Assembly (NCBI GenBank): GCA_036490335.1
Contig: DASXEB010000005.1
Coordinates: 62,001-126,000 of the forward strand
Direction of reading: 5' to 3'
Length of the DNA: 64,000 bases
DNA from: Palsa-1392 sp036490335
Lineage (GTDB): Bacteria > Verrucomicrobiota > Verrucomicrobiia > Chthoniobacterales > UBA10450
In this document: positions 7,459 through 15,920 of the stretch, in pieces
Numbering within the stretch: position 1 is the first letter of the stretch
How the letters are laid out: every line of letters begins with the position of its first letter
Translations under genes and position numbers: made by a program
The notes under the pieces: generated by a model
Seen by the model: only the letters and a program-made list of their open reading frames with translations
What the model was told of the DNA's origin: nothing
Database searches by the model: none

Positions 7459-8970
7459 ATGCTGCAACTCGACGGCCGTTCACTTTCTCTCGACGAGATC
7501 GCGAGGGTCGCGATCGCGCGGGAGAAAATCGCGATCTCGCCCGCAACGCACGCCGCCATTCGCGCCTCGCGCGCGATCGTCGACGAGATCGTTAGGCGCG
7601 AAGCCGTCGTCTATGGCGTCACCACCGGTTTCGGAAAACTTTCCGACGTCCGCATCCCGCTCGATCAGGTGCAGCAGTTGCAGGTCAACCTTGTGCGGAG
7701 TCACGCCTGCGGGGTGGGCGAGCCGCTTTCCGAAGCGGAAGTGCGCGCCATGATGTTGCTGCGCGCGAACGTGCTTTCGTTAGGCTTCAGCGGCATCCGG
7801 CTCGAAGTCATCGAGCTCTTGGCGGAAATGCTCAACCGCGGCATCACTCCGGTCATCCCCGCGAAAGGCTCCGTCGGCGCGAGCGGAGACCTTGCGCCGC
7901 TTGCGCATCTCGCGCTCGTTTTGATCGGCGAAGGCGAAGCGTTTTTTGAAAACAAGCGGTCGTTAGGCGCGGAAGCTTTGCGTGCGGCTGGTCTGCGGCC
8001 GATCGAGTTGCAAGCCAAGGAAGGTCTCGCGCTCCTCAACGGCACTCAGGTGATGCACGGGGTTGGCGGCCTCGCGCTTTTGCGCGCGCGGCGCCTAACG
8101 AATGTCGCGGATGTCGCAGGCGCGATGAGTCTCGAAGCATTGCGCGGCACGCCGGTCGCGTTCGATCTGCGCATTCATCGCGCGCGTCCACATCCCGCGC
8201 AGATCGCGGTCGCGCAACATCTGCTCGCGCTTTTGCGCGAAAGCGAAATTCGCAAATCGCATCTCAAAAACGACCCGCGCGTGCAGGACGCCTACAGCCT
8301 TCGCTGCATGCCCCAGGTCCACGGCGCGGTCCGCGGCGCGCTCGCCCATTGCCAAGACATTCTCGCGATCGAATCCGGCTCGGCGACCGACAACCCGCTT
8401 ATTTTTTCCGACAACGGCGACGTCCTTTCCGGCGGAAATTTTCACGGCGCACCGCTTGCGCTCGCCTTCGATTACGCCGCGATCGCGCTGACCGATTTGA
8501 TGAGCATGAGCGAACGCCGGATCGATCGCCTAACGAATCCTGATTTGAGCGACGGCCTGCCCGCGTTTCTCGCGCGCGATCCCGGGATGCAATCCGGATT
8601 CATGATTCCGCAGGTCGTCGCGGTCGCGCTTTTGAATGAAGCGAAGGTGCTCGCGCATCCGGCGAGCGTCGATAATTTGCCGACCTCGGCTGGAAAGGAA
8701 GACCACGTGTCCATGGGCATGACGGCGGCTTTGAAATTGCGCACGATCGTCGAGAACGCCGAAAATGTTTTCGCGATCGAGTTGCTCGCGGCCGCGCAAG
8801 GCCTGGAGTTTTTGCGCCCGCTCAAAGCTGGAACCGGTGTCGAGCGCGCGCACGCTGCCCTGCGCTCGATCGCGCCACCGGTCGATGAAGACCGCGCGCT
8901 CTCAGCCGACATCGAACGCGTGGCAACCGCGATCCGCGACGGCAAATTCGAAGACGCGGAGATTTTATGA
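7459..8970 (+). CDS. hutH: Histidine ammonia-lyase
   Basis: A 503-residue protein starting MLQLDGRSLSLDEIARVAIA. The Ala141-Ser142-Gly143 triad in GSVGASGDLAPLAHLAL forms the MIO electrophile. The family blocks VVYGVTTGFGKLSD, NGTQVMHGVGGLAL and GGNFHGAPLALAFDY are present. It deaminates histidine to trans-urocanate, the first step of histidine degradation. hutU overlaps its stop by 4 bp and ftcD abuts hutU, so hutH-hutU-ftcD is an operon. I chose ATG 7459 over the in-frame upstream start (7423) because it matches the family N-terminus. It contains five uptake-like words. Confidence 0.97.
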   Translation: MLQLDGRSLSLDEIARVAIAREKIAISPATHAAIRASRAIVDEIVRREAVVYGVTTGFGKLSDVRIPLDQVQQLQVNLVRSHACGVGEPLSEAEVRAMMLLRANVLSLGFSGIRLEVIELLAEMLNRGITPVIPAKGSVGASGDLAPLAHLALVLIGEGEAFFENKRSLGAEALRAAGLRPIELQAKEGLALLNGTQVMHGVGGLALLRARRLTNVADVAGAMSLEALRGTPVAFDLRIHRARPHPAQIAVAQHLLALLRESEIRKSHLKNDPRVQDAYSLRCMPQVHGAVRGALAHCQDILAIESGSATDNPLIFSDNGDVLSGGNFHGAPLALAFDYAAIALTDLMSMSERRIDRLTNPDLSDGLPAFLARDPGMQSGFMIPQVVAVALLNEAKVLAHPASVDNLPTSAGKEDHVSMGMTAALKLRTIVENAENVFAIELLAAAQGLEFLRPLKAGTGVERAHAALRSIAPPVDEDRALSADIERVATAIRDGKFEDAEIL

Positions 8971-10622
8971 CAACGCAACGAACCATCCGCGCGCCGCGCG
9001 GGAGCGAGCGGAGCTGCAAAGGCTGGCCGCAGGAAGCCGCGCTCCGGATGCTGATGAACAACCTCGATCCCGAGGTCGCCGAAGCGCCCGACCGTCTGAT
9101 TGTTTATGGCGGGACCGGTCGCGCCGTGCGCAGTTGGGAAGCGTTTGACACCATCGTTAGGCAACTGCGCGAGCTGAACGACGACGAGACGCTGCTCATT
9201 CAATCGGGCAAGCCGGTCGGCGTTTTCCGCACGCACGAAGATGCGCCGCGCGTCCTGCTCGCGAACTCCAATCTCGTCGGCCAGTGGTCGAATTATCCCG
9301 AGTTCAACCGGCTCGAAAAACTTGGCCTGACGATGTACGGCCAGATGACCGCGGGCTCGTGGATTTACATCGGCAGCCAGGGAATCGTGCAAGGCACTTT
9401 CGAAACCTTCGCGGCCGCGGGCGAAAAGCATTTCGGCGGCTCGCTCGCGGGCAAACTGCTCGTCACGGGCGGCCTCGGCGGGATGGGCGGCGCGCAGCCG
9501 CTCGCGGCGACGATGAACGGCGCGAGCTGTCTTGCGATCGAAATCGACCCGGCGCGGATCGAGAAGCGCCTAACGAGTGGTTATTGCGACAAGATCGCGC
9601 ATTCGCTCGAGGAAGCGATGTCATTGTTAGGCAAAGGCGACGCGATCTCGGTCGGCCTCGTCGGGAACTGCGCCGATGTCCTGCCAGAAATGGTTCGCCG
9701 CGGAATCGTGCCCGACATTTTGACCGATCAAACGAGCGCGCACGATGCGCTGAACGGTTACGTGCCTAACGGAATGTCGTTAGGCGAAGCGCTCGAGTTG
9801 CGGGCGAAAAATCCCGACGAATACGTCGCGCGCTCGATGGCAGCGATGGCGACGCATGTCGAGGCGATGCTCGCCTTACAACGCAAAGGCGCGATCACTT
9901 TCGATTACGGCAATAACATTCGCACCCAGGCGAAAAAGGCCGGCTGCGAAAACGCCTTCGCCATTCCGGGCTTCGTTCCTGAATACATCCGGCCGCTCTT
10001 TTGCGAGGGGAAAGGGCCCTTTCGCTGGGTCGCGTTGAGCGGCGATGCGAAAGACATCGCGCGCACCGACCGGCTTGCGCTCGAGCTTTTCCCTAACAAT
10101 GAAACCCTCGCGCGCTGGATGAAACTGGCGCAGGAGCGCATCCAGTTCCAAGGCTTGCCGGCGCGCATCTGCTGGCTCGGTTACGGCGAACGCGCGGAGT
10201 TCGGCGTGGCCATGAACGAGCTCGTTAGGCGCGGGGAGATCTCGGCGCCGATCGTGATCGGGCGCGACCATCTCGACACGGGCTCGGTCGCGTCGCCCTT
10301 TCGCGAGACCGAAGGGATGCTCGACGGGAGCGACGCGATCGCGGATTGGCCGCTCCTCAACGCGCTCGTCAACACCGCGGCGGGCGCGTCGTGGATTTCG
10401 ATTCACAATGGCGGCGGCGTCGGCATCGGCTACTCGCAACACGCGGGCATGGTCGTGGTCGCGGATGGGAGCGATGGCGCGCGGCGCCGGCTCGAGCGCG
10501 TGCTCACGTCCGATCCGGGCATGGGCATCGTTAGGCACGCCGACGCCGGTTATTCGCGGGCAATCGATTTCGCGAAAGAGCACAACGTGAAAATCCCGAT
10601 GACTCCGCAACCGCGCGACTAA
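8967..10622 (+). CDS. hutU: Urocanate hydratase
   Basis: A 551-residue protein with the urocanase hallmarks: DETLLIQSGKPVGVFRTHED (near residue 70), GQMTAGSWIYIGSQGIVQGT, the NAD-binding GGLGGMGGAQPLA region and FGVAMNELVRRGEISAPIVI, then GAWISIHNGGGVGIGYS-type sequence near the C-terminus. It converts urocanate to 4-imidazolone-5-propionate, using NAD as a bound electrophile. Its ATG overlaps the hutH stop (ATGA) and its TAA is followed directly by the ftcD ATG. It contains exact words at 9154, 9568, 9777, 10222 and 10528, and several near matches. Confidence 0.97.
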   Translation: MTTQRTIRAPRGSERSCKGWPQEAALRMLMNNLDPEVAEAPDRLIVYGGTGRAVRSWEAFDTIVRQLRELNDDETLLIQSGKPVGVFRTHEDAPRVLLANSNLVGQWSNYPEFNRLEKLGLTMYGQMTAGSWIYIGSQGIVQGTFETFAAAGEKHFGGSLAGKLLVTGGLGGMGGAQPLAATMNGASCLAIEIDPARIEKRLTSGYCDKIAHSLEEAMSLLGKGDAISVGLVGNCADVLPEMVRRGIVPDILTDQTSAHDALNGYVPNGMSLGEALELRAKNPDEYVARSMAAMATHVEAMLALQRKGAITFDYGNNIRTQAKKAGCENAFAIPGFVPEYIRPLFCEGKGPFRWVALSGDAKDIARTDRLALELFPNNETLARWMKLAQERIQFQGLPARICWLGYGERAEFGVAMNELVRRGEISAPIVIGRDHLDTGSVASPFRETEGMLDGSDAIADWPLLNALVNTAAGASWISIHNGGGVGIGYSQHAGMVVVADGSDGARRRLERVLTSDPGMGIVRHADAGYSRAIDFAKEHNVKIPMTPQPRD

Positions 10623-12308
10623 ATGCAAAAGCTGATCGAGTGCGTTCCGAACTTCTCCGAAGGCCGCGACCTTGGTGTCGTTAGGCAAATCACGGCCGCG
10701 ATCGAGTCGGTTGACGGCGTCTCGCTGCTTGATGTCGATCCCGGCGCGAGCACGAACCGCACGGTCGTCACCTTCGTGGGCAGCCCCGAAGCGGCGGTTG
10801 AGGCGGCCTTTCGCGGAATACAAAAGGCGGCCGAACTCATCGACATGCGCAAGCAAACCGGTGCGCATCCGCGGATGGGTGCAACCGATGTCTGCCCATT
10901 CATCCCGGTCAGCGGGGTGAGCTGGGAAGAAGCGATCGCCTGCGCGAAGTCGTTAGGCAAGCGCGTCGGCGAGGAGCTGAAGATCCCGGTCTACCTTTAC
11001 GAACGCGCGGCCCCGAAACCGGCGCGGGCCAACCTTTCCGTCATCCGCGCGGGCGAGTATGAGGGCTTCTTCGCCAAGATCAAAGAGCCGGCCTGGAAGC
11101 CCGACTTCGGCCCCGCGAGTCTCAACGAGCGCTCGGGCGCGACCGTCATCGGGGCGCGCGATTTCCTTGTTGCTTACAACGTCAACCTCAACACCAAATC
11201 CGTCCGCCGCGCCATGTCGGTTGCGTTCGACGTGCGGGAGAACGGCCGGGTCAAAACCGAGGACGGCACCCCGACCGGCAAGCCGGTGCTCGACGCCAAA
11301 GGCGAGCCCGTGCGCGTCCCTGGAATGCTCAAGCACGTCAAAGCCATCGGCTGGTTCGTCGAGGAATACGGGATGGCCCAGGTCTCAATCAACCTCACCA
11401 ACATCGAGGCCACTCCGCTGCACGCCGCCTTCGATGCCTGCGTCGAATCGGCGGCAGAGCGCGGCCTGCGCGTGACCGGCTCCGAAGTCGTCGGGATGCT
11501 CCCCAAAAAATGCCTCCTTGACGCCGGCCGCCATTTCCTGCGCAAGCAAAAGTGGTCGGAAGGCGCGGCCGAAGAAGAGCTGATCGACCTTGCCATTCGA
11601 TCGTTAGGCTTGAGCGAGCTGAAACCCTTCGACCCGCGCGAGAAGATCATCGAATACAAGATCGCGCCCGCCGCCACGAAGTCGTTAGGCAAGCTCAACC
11701 TCCGCCAGTTCTGCAACGAAACCCTGAGCGACTCCCCCGCCCCCGGCGGCGGCTCGGTCGCGGCCTTGATGGGCGCGCTCGGGGCATCGTTAGGCGGAAT
11801 GGTCGCGAACCTCTCGGCGGGCAAGCGCGGGTGGGAAGAGCAGCTCGCCTTCTTCAGCGACTGGGCGGAGCGCGCGCAAAGGCTGAAAGACGAACTCCTC
11901 TTCCTCGTCGATGAAGACACCGCGGCCTTCAACAAAGTGATGGCCGCCTTCGCCCTTCCGAAAAGCTCCCCCGCCGAAAAAACCGCCCGCACCGCCGCCA
12001 TCCAGAGCGCGAACCAATACGCCGCCGAGATCCCCCTCCGCGTCATGGAGACCGCGCTGCAATCCTACGACCTCCTCGCCGCCATGGCCGAGCGCGGCAA
12101 CCCCGCCTCCATCTCCGACGTGGGCGTCGGCCTCCTCGCCACCCGCGCCGGCATCGACGGCGCCGGCCTCAACGTCCTGATCAACGCCGCCAGCTTCAAA
12201 GACGCCGCCGCCAAAAGCAGCCTGACGCAAAAGGTCGGCGAGCTGAGATCGCGTTCGGAGGAGCAATACCAAAAGATCAGCCGCGTGGTCGAGAGCAAGC
12301 TGGGCTGA
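10623..12308 (+). CDS. ftcD: Glutamate formimidoyltransferase / formimido-THF cyclodeaminase, bifunctional
   Basis: A 561-residue two-domain protein. Residues 1 to about 330 are the formimidoyltransferase: MQKLIECVPNFSEGRDLGVV, then TGAHPRMGATDVCPFIPV with the catalytic His. Residues from about 360 on are the cyclodeaminase helical domain, beginning LRQFCNETLSDSPAPGGGSV. The enzyme moves the formimino group of N-formimino-glutamate to tetrahydrofolate and then releases ammonia to give methenyl-THF. This implies a hut branch ending at formiminoglutamate and no separate HutG. It immediately follows hutU. The C-terminal third is noticeably more CTC/GCC-biased in codon use than the upstream half. 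Confidence 0.95.
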   Translation: MQKLIECVPNFSEGRDLGVVRQITAAIESVDGVSLLDVDPGASTNRTVVTFVGSPEAAVEAAFRGIQKAAELIDMRKQTGAHPRMGATDVCPFIPVSGVSWEEAIACAKSLGKRVGEELKIPVYLYERAAPKPARANLSVIRAGEYEGFFAKIKEPAWKPDFGPASLNERSGATVIGARDFLVAYNVNLNTKSVRRAMSVAFDVRENGRVKTEDGTPTGKPVLDAKGEPVRVPGMLKHVKAIGWFVEEYGMAQVSINLTNIEATPLHAAFDACVESAAERGLRVTGSEVVGMLPKKCLLDAGRHFLRKQKWSEGAAEEELIDLAIRSLGLSELKPFDPREKIIEYKIAPAATKSLGKLNLRQFCNETLSDSPAPGGGSVAALMGALGASLGGMVANLSAGKRGWEEQLAFFSDWAERAQRLKDELLFLVDEDTAAFNKVMAAFALPKSSPAEKTARTAAIQSANQYAAEIPLRVMETALQSYDLLAAMAERGNPASISDVGVGLLATRAGIDGAGLNVLINAASFKDAAAKSSLTQKVGELRSRSEEQYQKISRVVESKLG

Positions 12309-12342
12309 TTTGGGAAAGCGGCGTCGAGTCCCGGGTGGGAGC

Positions 12343-12388
12343 GCAAGCTTCCAGCTTGCTTTGTAAACGTTGCAAGCTGGAAGCTTGC
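12343..12388. repeat. 17-bp perfect inverted repeat (REP-like hairpin)
   Basis: GCAAGCTTCCAGCTTGC at 12343-12359 is repeated inverted at 12372-12388 with a 12-bp spacer. It lies just after ftcD. It could form a long hairpin on either strand and may act as an mRNA 3' stabiliser or terminator. Extragenic palindromes of this type are frequent in large environmental genomes. Confidence 0.85.
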
Positions 12389-12438
12389 ACTACCGTCTTT
12401 CCCCCCCGCGCGGCCCGGCAACTGCTACAACGCATGCC

Positions 12439-13131
12439 ATGCCTTACCATTATTATATCCGTCCAAATGCCCCCGCCTCGACCAAGCCCTTCAGCGCCTC
12501 AGTCGATAGCCAGCCGACCGTCGAAGCCGCAGACTTCCTCGCCCGCATCGCCGCCGCCACCGGCAGCGTGGCCCAGGCCGACGTGGAGAAAGTCCTGACC
12601 AGCTTCATCGAGGTGGCCGAGGAATGCATGAGCGAAAGCCAGCCTGTCGCCAGCACCCTTGGCCTTTTCCGCATCCGACCTTTGCTCGGCGGGAGCTACA
12701 CCACCGCCGACCCGGACGACAACTCGGTGCGCGCCAACGCCGACTACGCCATCCACATCCTGCCTGCCCGCAAGACCGCCTTTCGCCAGGGCCTTTCCCT
12801 GCAGAAAAGCGGCCAGGTCGGCCGTCAAATCCCTGTTATCGCCAGCGTCGTCGTCATGCCCGGCGGCCAGGCCAACTCCTACAAAGCGGGCGGCATCCTC
12901 GAGGTCCGCGGCCAGCACCTCAACGACGCCTCGCCTGCCGGCACCGAGCCCACCGCCGTGCTCATGAATACCGACGGCACAATGCCCGTTAACTGCACGG
13001 TGTTCGACGGCAGCAATCGCCGCCTCCTCATCCAGGTCCCCGCCACCGGCGTCACTGGCCCGAAGATTCTCCAGATCACCGATGGCGGCCGGGTTGGCCG
13101 CTACGGCGAGACCCTCACCCAGCTCCTCTAG
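12439..13131 (+). CDS. HU-like / DUF4469-like protein, paralogue of the 35.6-kb gene
   Basis: A 230-residue protein from ATG 12439, beginning MPYHYYIRPNAPASTKPFSA. Residues about 25-110 look like an HU/IHF-type fold (helical DFLARIAAATGSVAQADVEK, then a beta segment ending in a basic stretch). Residues about 130-225 form a beta-rich Ig-like module (GGILEVRGQHLNDASPAGTE onward). This is the layout of HU-like proteins with a C-terminal DUF4469 domain. DNA binding is possible but unproven. It contains no uptake-like word and lies in a segment separating hutI from hutHU-ftcD. It is followed at once by a 22-bp tandem array. Confidence 0.6.
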   Translation: MPYHYYIRPNAPASTKPFSASVDSQPTVEAADFLARIAAATGSVAQADVEKVLTSFIEVAEECMSESQPVASTLGLFRIRPLLGGSYTTADPDDNSVRANADYAIHILPARKTAFRQGLSLQKSGQVGRQIPVIASVVVMPGGQANSYKAGGILEVRGQHLNDASPAGTEPTAVLMNTDGTMPVNCTVFDGSNRRLLIQVPATGVTGPKILQITDGGRVGRYGETLTQLL

Positions 13132-13176
13132 GGGCGAGGCTCAGGCGTTCGCCCAATTTCCAGCCTCCTGGCGTTT

Positions 13177-13396
13177 CGCCACCATCAACGGCCGCGCCCG
13201 CGACCCTGATGGTTGCAGGCCGCGACCGTGATGGTTTCAGCCGCCGAGCCTGATGGTTTCAACCCGCAACCCTCATGGTCGCACCCGATCACCATCATGA
13301 TCTCGGACTGCAATCATCATGGTCTCAGCCGCTCACCATCATGATTGCAGCCGATGACCATCATGGCTTCAAACCGCAACCATCACGGTGATCGGA
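13177..13396. repeat. 22-bp tandem repeat, about 10 degenerate units
   Basis: Units begin every 22 bp at 13177, 13199, 13221, 13243, 13265, 13287, 13309, 13331, 13353 and 13375. Each has the core ACCnTCATGGTTTCAGCC or a close variant with the central TCATGG. The first units carry CTGATGG and the later ones ATCATGG, so the array drifts along its length. It lies between the DUF4469-like gene and the next gene, and its last units overlap only the non-coding upstream extension of that gene. Units are contiguous with no spacers, so it is not a CRISPR. Confidence 0.9.
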
Positions 13397-13455
13397 AACG
13401 CGCCCCCAGGGCATTCTCCTCGACAAGCAGGCCGGCCGGAGAGATAGCTTCGGCC

Positions 13456-14466
13456 ATGGCCCTGCGATGCTCTTTGCTCACGGCGCTCCTGCTCGTGACC
13501 GCTGCGGCGCGCCCCGCACAGGCGATCCAGGTCGGGCCCGACCCGCCGTTCGGGCCCCTGACGGACGCGGATTACCAGCATTTGGAGGAGTTCTCGAAGA
13601 GGAAAGGTTTCGATCTGGGGGCCGAGTGGACGCGGGTTTACCGGGGCGACAAGGAGATCGATGAAGCCGCACTCGGACGGGTCTTCCGGTTTTCGCTCGT
13701 CTTCACGACCTTCAATAAGGATGCCCGCGCCTATGCGCAGCTTGTGGTGAACAGCTTTCTCAACATCGGCGAGGTGCTCGGGGTGCCTTATTACACCAAG
13801 GTTCTCGATCGGCAGCCACCGCCGGTGCAGCAGCGCATCCGGGATTTCTTCTTTTACCCGGGCGCGGCCATGCCGGAGCAGGAACGGGAGGAGGCGCAGG
13901 CGGAGGTGCACAAGATGTATCCCACGCTGATCCCGGCCGGCTTCCAGTTTGCCCGAGGGGATTCGCTTTTCACCCTGCGCTACGATCGGCCGGCCTTTTA
14001 TATCGCGATGACGCAGGACGCGGGGACGAAGGATGTGCGGCTCTTGATCGTCAATGTCTCGCCGGAGCCGCAATCGTTTGTGGATTCGTTCGCGCCGCCC
14101 GGGCCGCCCTTCCTGCTCCGCTGTCAGTTTGGGAAACGCGGCCCGGATGGGAGCGTGTCCGCGCTTTCCGACGAGATCGGGTTGCACCTTCCCAAGGATC
14201 GGACTCCGATTCAGCCGCTGCCGCTGTCGCTTTTGGCCCCGGGCGAAAAGTGCGAAGCGGTCGTGACCCGGGCCGTGCTCCTGCCGCGCATCCGGCACGC
14301 GCTCGATGTGGCGCGGAGCAACCAGGGCTACAATTGCGTCCGCTTCCTCCTCTCGGTGCCGCTCGACGATCACGAGGGGCGCTTCGCCGGGGGAAAGTCG
14401 GCGTTCTTCGACCTGGCGCCTTACGGAGAGATTGACACCACGAAGGACACGAAGGGCACGAAGTAG
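13456..14466 (+). CDS. Secreted hypothetical protein
   Basis: A 336-residue protein with a clear signal peptide: MALRCSLLTALLLVTAAARP, cleavage near AQA. I do not recognise the mature domain. It has a long amphipathic first half (GPLTDADYQHLEEFSKRKGF) and a beta-rich second half. The last residues (TTKDTKGTK) are encoded by an 18-bp element that recurs inverted after the gene, so the true C-terminus may have been replaced by an intergenic repeat. It lacks the uptake-like word and stands in the segment splitting the hut genes. I start at ATG 13456 because upstream in-frame sequence belongs to the tandem array. Confidence 0.65.
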   Translation: MALRCSLLTALLLVTAAARPAQAIQVGPDPPFGPLTDADYQHLEEFSKRKGFDLGAEWTRVYRGDKEIDEAALGRVFRFSLVFTTFNKDARAYAQLVVNSFLNIGEVLGVPYYTKVLDRQPPPVQQRIRDFFFYPGAAMPEQEREEAQAEVHKMYPTLIPAGFQFARGDSLFTLRYDRPAFYIAMTQDAGTKDVRLLIVNVSPEPQSFVDSFAPPGPPFLLRCQFGKRGPDGSVSALSDEIGLHLPKDRTPIQPLPLSLLAPGEKCEAVVTRAVLLPRIRHALDVARSNQGYNCVRFLLSVPLDDHEGRFAGGKSAFFDLAPYGEIDTTKDTKGTK

Positions 14467-14530
14467 GAAGGAAATTCCTTTCCCGGTCCTGTTATTGTTC
14501 CTCCTTCGTGAACTTCGTGTCCTTCGTGGT
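14437..14530. repeat. 18-bp inverted repeat ACCACGAAGGACACGAAG
   Basis: The left arm is 14437-14454 and the right arm 14513-14530, separated by 58 bp. The left arm is inside the 3' end of the preceding ORF. This dispersed element type is familiar from planctomycete and verrucomicrobial intergenic regions. Confidence 0.8.
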
Positions 14531-14621
14531 TTAAAAACTCCGCTGAGCCGGCTTCGGGCGGCGCGGGATTTGTTTTGCGGAACGGCGGGGCGGGCGGATA
14601 AGTTGGCCGGCTGGTTACCGC

Positions 14622-15872
14622 TTGAAGACGCTCGCTATTCTCAATGCTTCGCAGCTTGTCACCCTCGCCGGGCCGGCGCGGGCGCGGGTCGGGGCGGAGT
14701 TGGGGGAGCTGGGCATGGTCAGGAATGGCGGGATGCTGGTGCGGGATGGTTTGGTGGCGGCGACCGGGACCTCGGACGTGATCGCGCGCGCTTCGCCCCG
14801 CAATGCCGAGGTGATCGATGCCGGCGGGCGGGTGGTGCTGCCGGGTTTTGTCGATGCCCATGCGCATCCGGTCTTCGGCGGGGATCGGGTGGATGAATTT
14901 GAGCTGCGGGCGCGGGGGGCGACTTACGAGGAGATCGCGGCGGGCGGGGGCGGGATTCGCTCGACGGTGCGGAAGACGCGGGCGGCTTCGGAGGAGGCGC
15001 TCTTCGAGCTGGCGCGGGTGCGGGCGCAGTGGTTCCTGCGTTGCGGGACGACGACGATGGAGGCGAAGTCGGGCTACGGGCTGACGACGGGCGATGAGTT
15101 GAAGATCCTGCGGGTGATTCGCCGGTTGAATGAGGCGACGCCGCTGGAGTTCGTGCCCACGTTTCTCGGCGCGCACGCCATTGCGGAGGAATTCGCGGGG
15201 CGGCCTAACGAGTATGTCGATGTCGTGGTGAACGAGATGCTGCCGGCGGTCGCGCGGGGGGAGCTGGCGGAGTTTTGCGACATCTTTTGCGAGCGCGGCT
15301 ACTTCGACGCGGCGGCGACTCGGCGCGTGCTCGGGGCGGCGAAGGCGCTCGGGCTCGGGTTGCGCATGCATGCCGATCAATTGACGAACTCGGGTGCGGC
15401 GGCGCTGGCCGCAGAGTTGGGCGCGACAACGGCGGATCATCTCGAGCAGACGGATGCGGAGGGGATCGCGGCATTGCAGCGGGGGAAGGTGCAGCCGGTT
15501 TTGTTGCCCGGCTCGGTTTACGCGCTCGGCTCGACGCGCTATCCGCAGGCGCGCGCGATGATCGAGGCCGGGCTCGCGATTGTGCTCGCGACCGATTTCA
15601 ATCCCGGCTCGTCGCCGACGCCTTCGATCCCGATGGTGCTCTCGCTCGCCACGACGCAGATGAAGATGACGCCGGCGGAATGCCTAACGAGTGTAACTGT
15701 GAACGCGGCTCACAGTCTTGGTCGCGGCGACCGCGTCGGGTCGCTCGAGCCGGGCAAGCTGGCCAATTTCCTCATCTGCGAGGGCGCGGATTATCGGGAG
15801 TTGTCCTACTGGTTCGGCCTGCCGATGGTGCGCTCAGTCTTTGTGCGCGGCGAATGCGCGTGGCCGGCCTAG
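14622..15872 (+). CDS. hutI: Imidazolonepropionase
   Basis: A 416-residue amidohydrolase. The metal-binding VDAHAHPVFGGDRVDEF lies near residue 78, AKSGYGLTTGDELKIL near 150, MHADQLTNSGAAALAAELGA near 250 and the metal Asp in LATDFNPGSSPTPSIPM near 325. It hydrolyses imidazolone-5-propionate to N-formimino-glutamate, the substrate of FtcD. It starts at a TTG (14622); no ATG gives the family N-terminus. It is on the same strand as hutHU-ftcD but 2.3 kb away. The body is unusually rich in GGG and CGG codons compared with hutH. Its two uptake-like words are at 15203 and 15682. Confidence 0.95.
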   Translation: MKTLAILNASQLVTLAGPARARVGAELGELGMVRNGGMLVRDGLVAATGTSDVIARASPRNAEVIDAGGRVVLPGFVDAHAHPVFGGDRVDEFELRARGATYEEIAAGGGGIRSTVRKTRAASEEALFELARVRAQWFLRCGTTTMEAKSGYGLTTGDELKILRVIRRLNEATPLEFVPTFLGAHAIAEEFAGRPNEYVDVVVNEMLPAVARGELAEFCDIFCERGYFDAAATRRVLGAAKALGLGLRMHADQLTNSGAAALAAELGATTADHLEQTDAEGIAALQRGKVQPVLLPGSVYALGSTRYPQARAMIEAGLAIVLATDFNPGSSPTPSIPMVLSLATTQMKMTPAECLTSVTVNAAHSLGRGDRVGSLEPGKLANFLICEGADYRELSYWFGLPMVRSVFVRGECAWPA

Positions 15873-15920
15873 CGCCGATTCCCGTTGGCAAAGCGGCGTT
15901 TTCGGCAAACGTATCGCTGC

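Noticed and set aside
13177..13396. CRISPR array
   Set aside because: Units are contiguous without variable spacers and no cas genes are near; the same holds for the 33.0- and 57.0-kb arrays.
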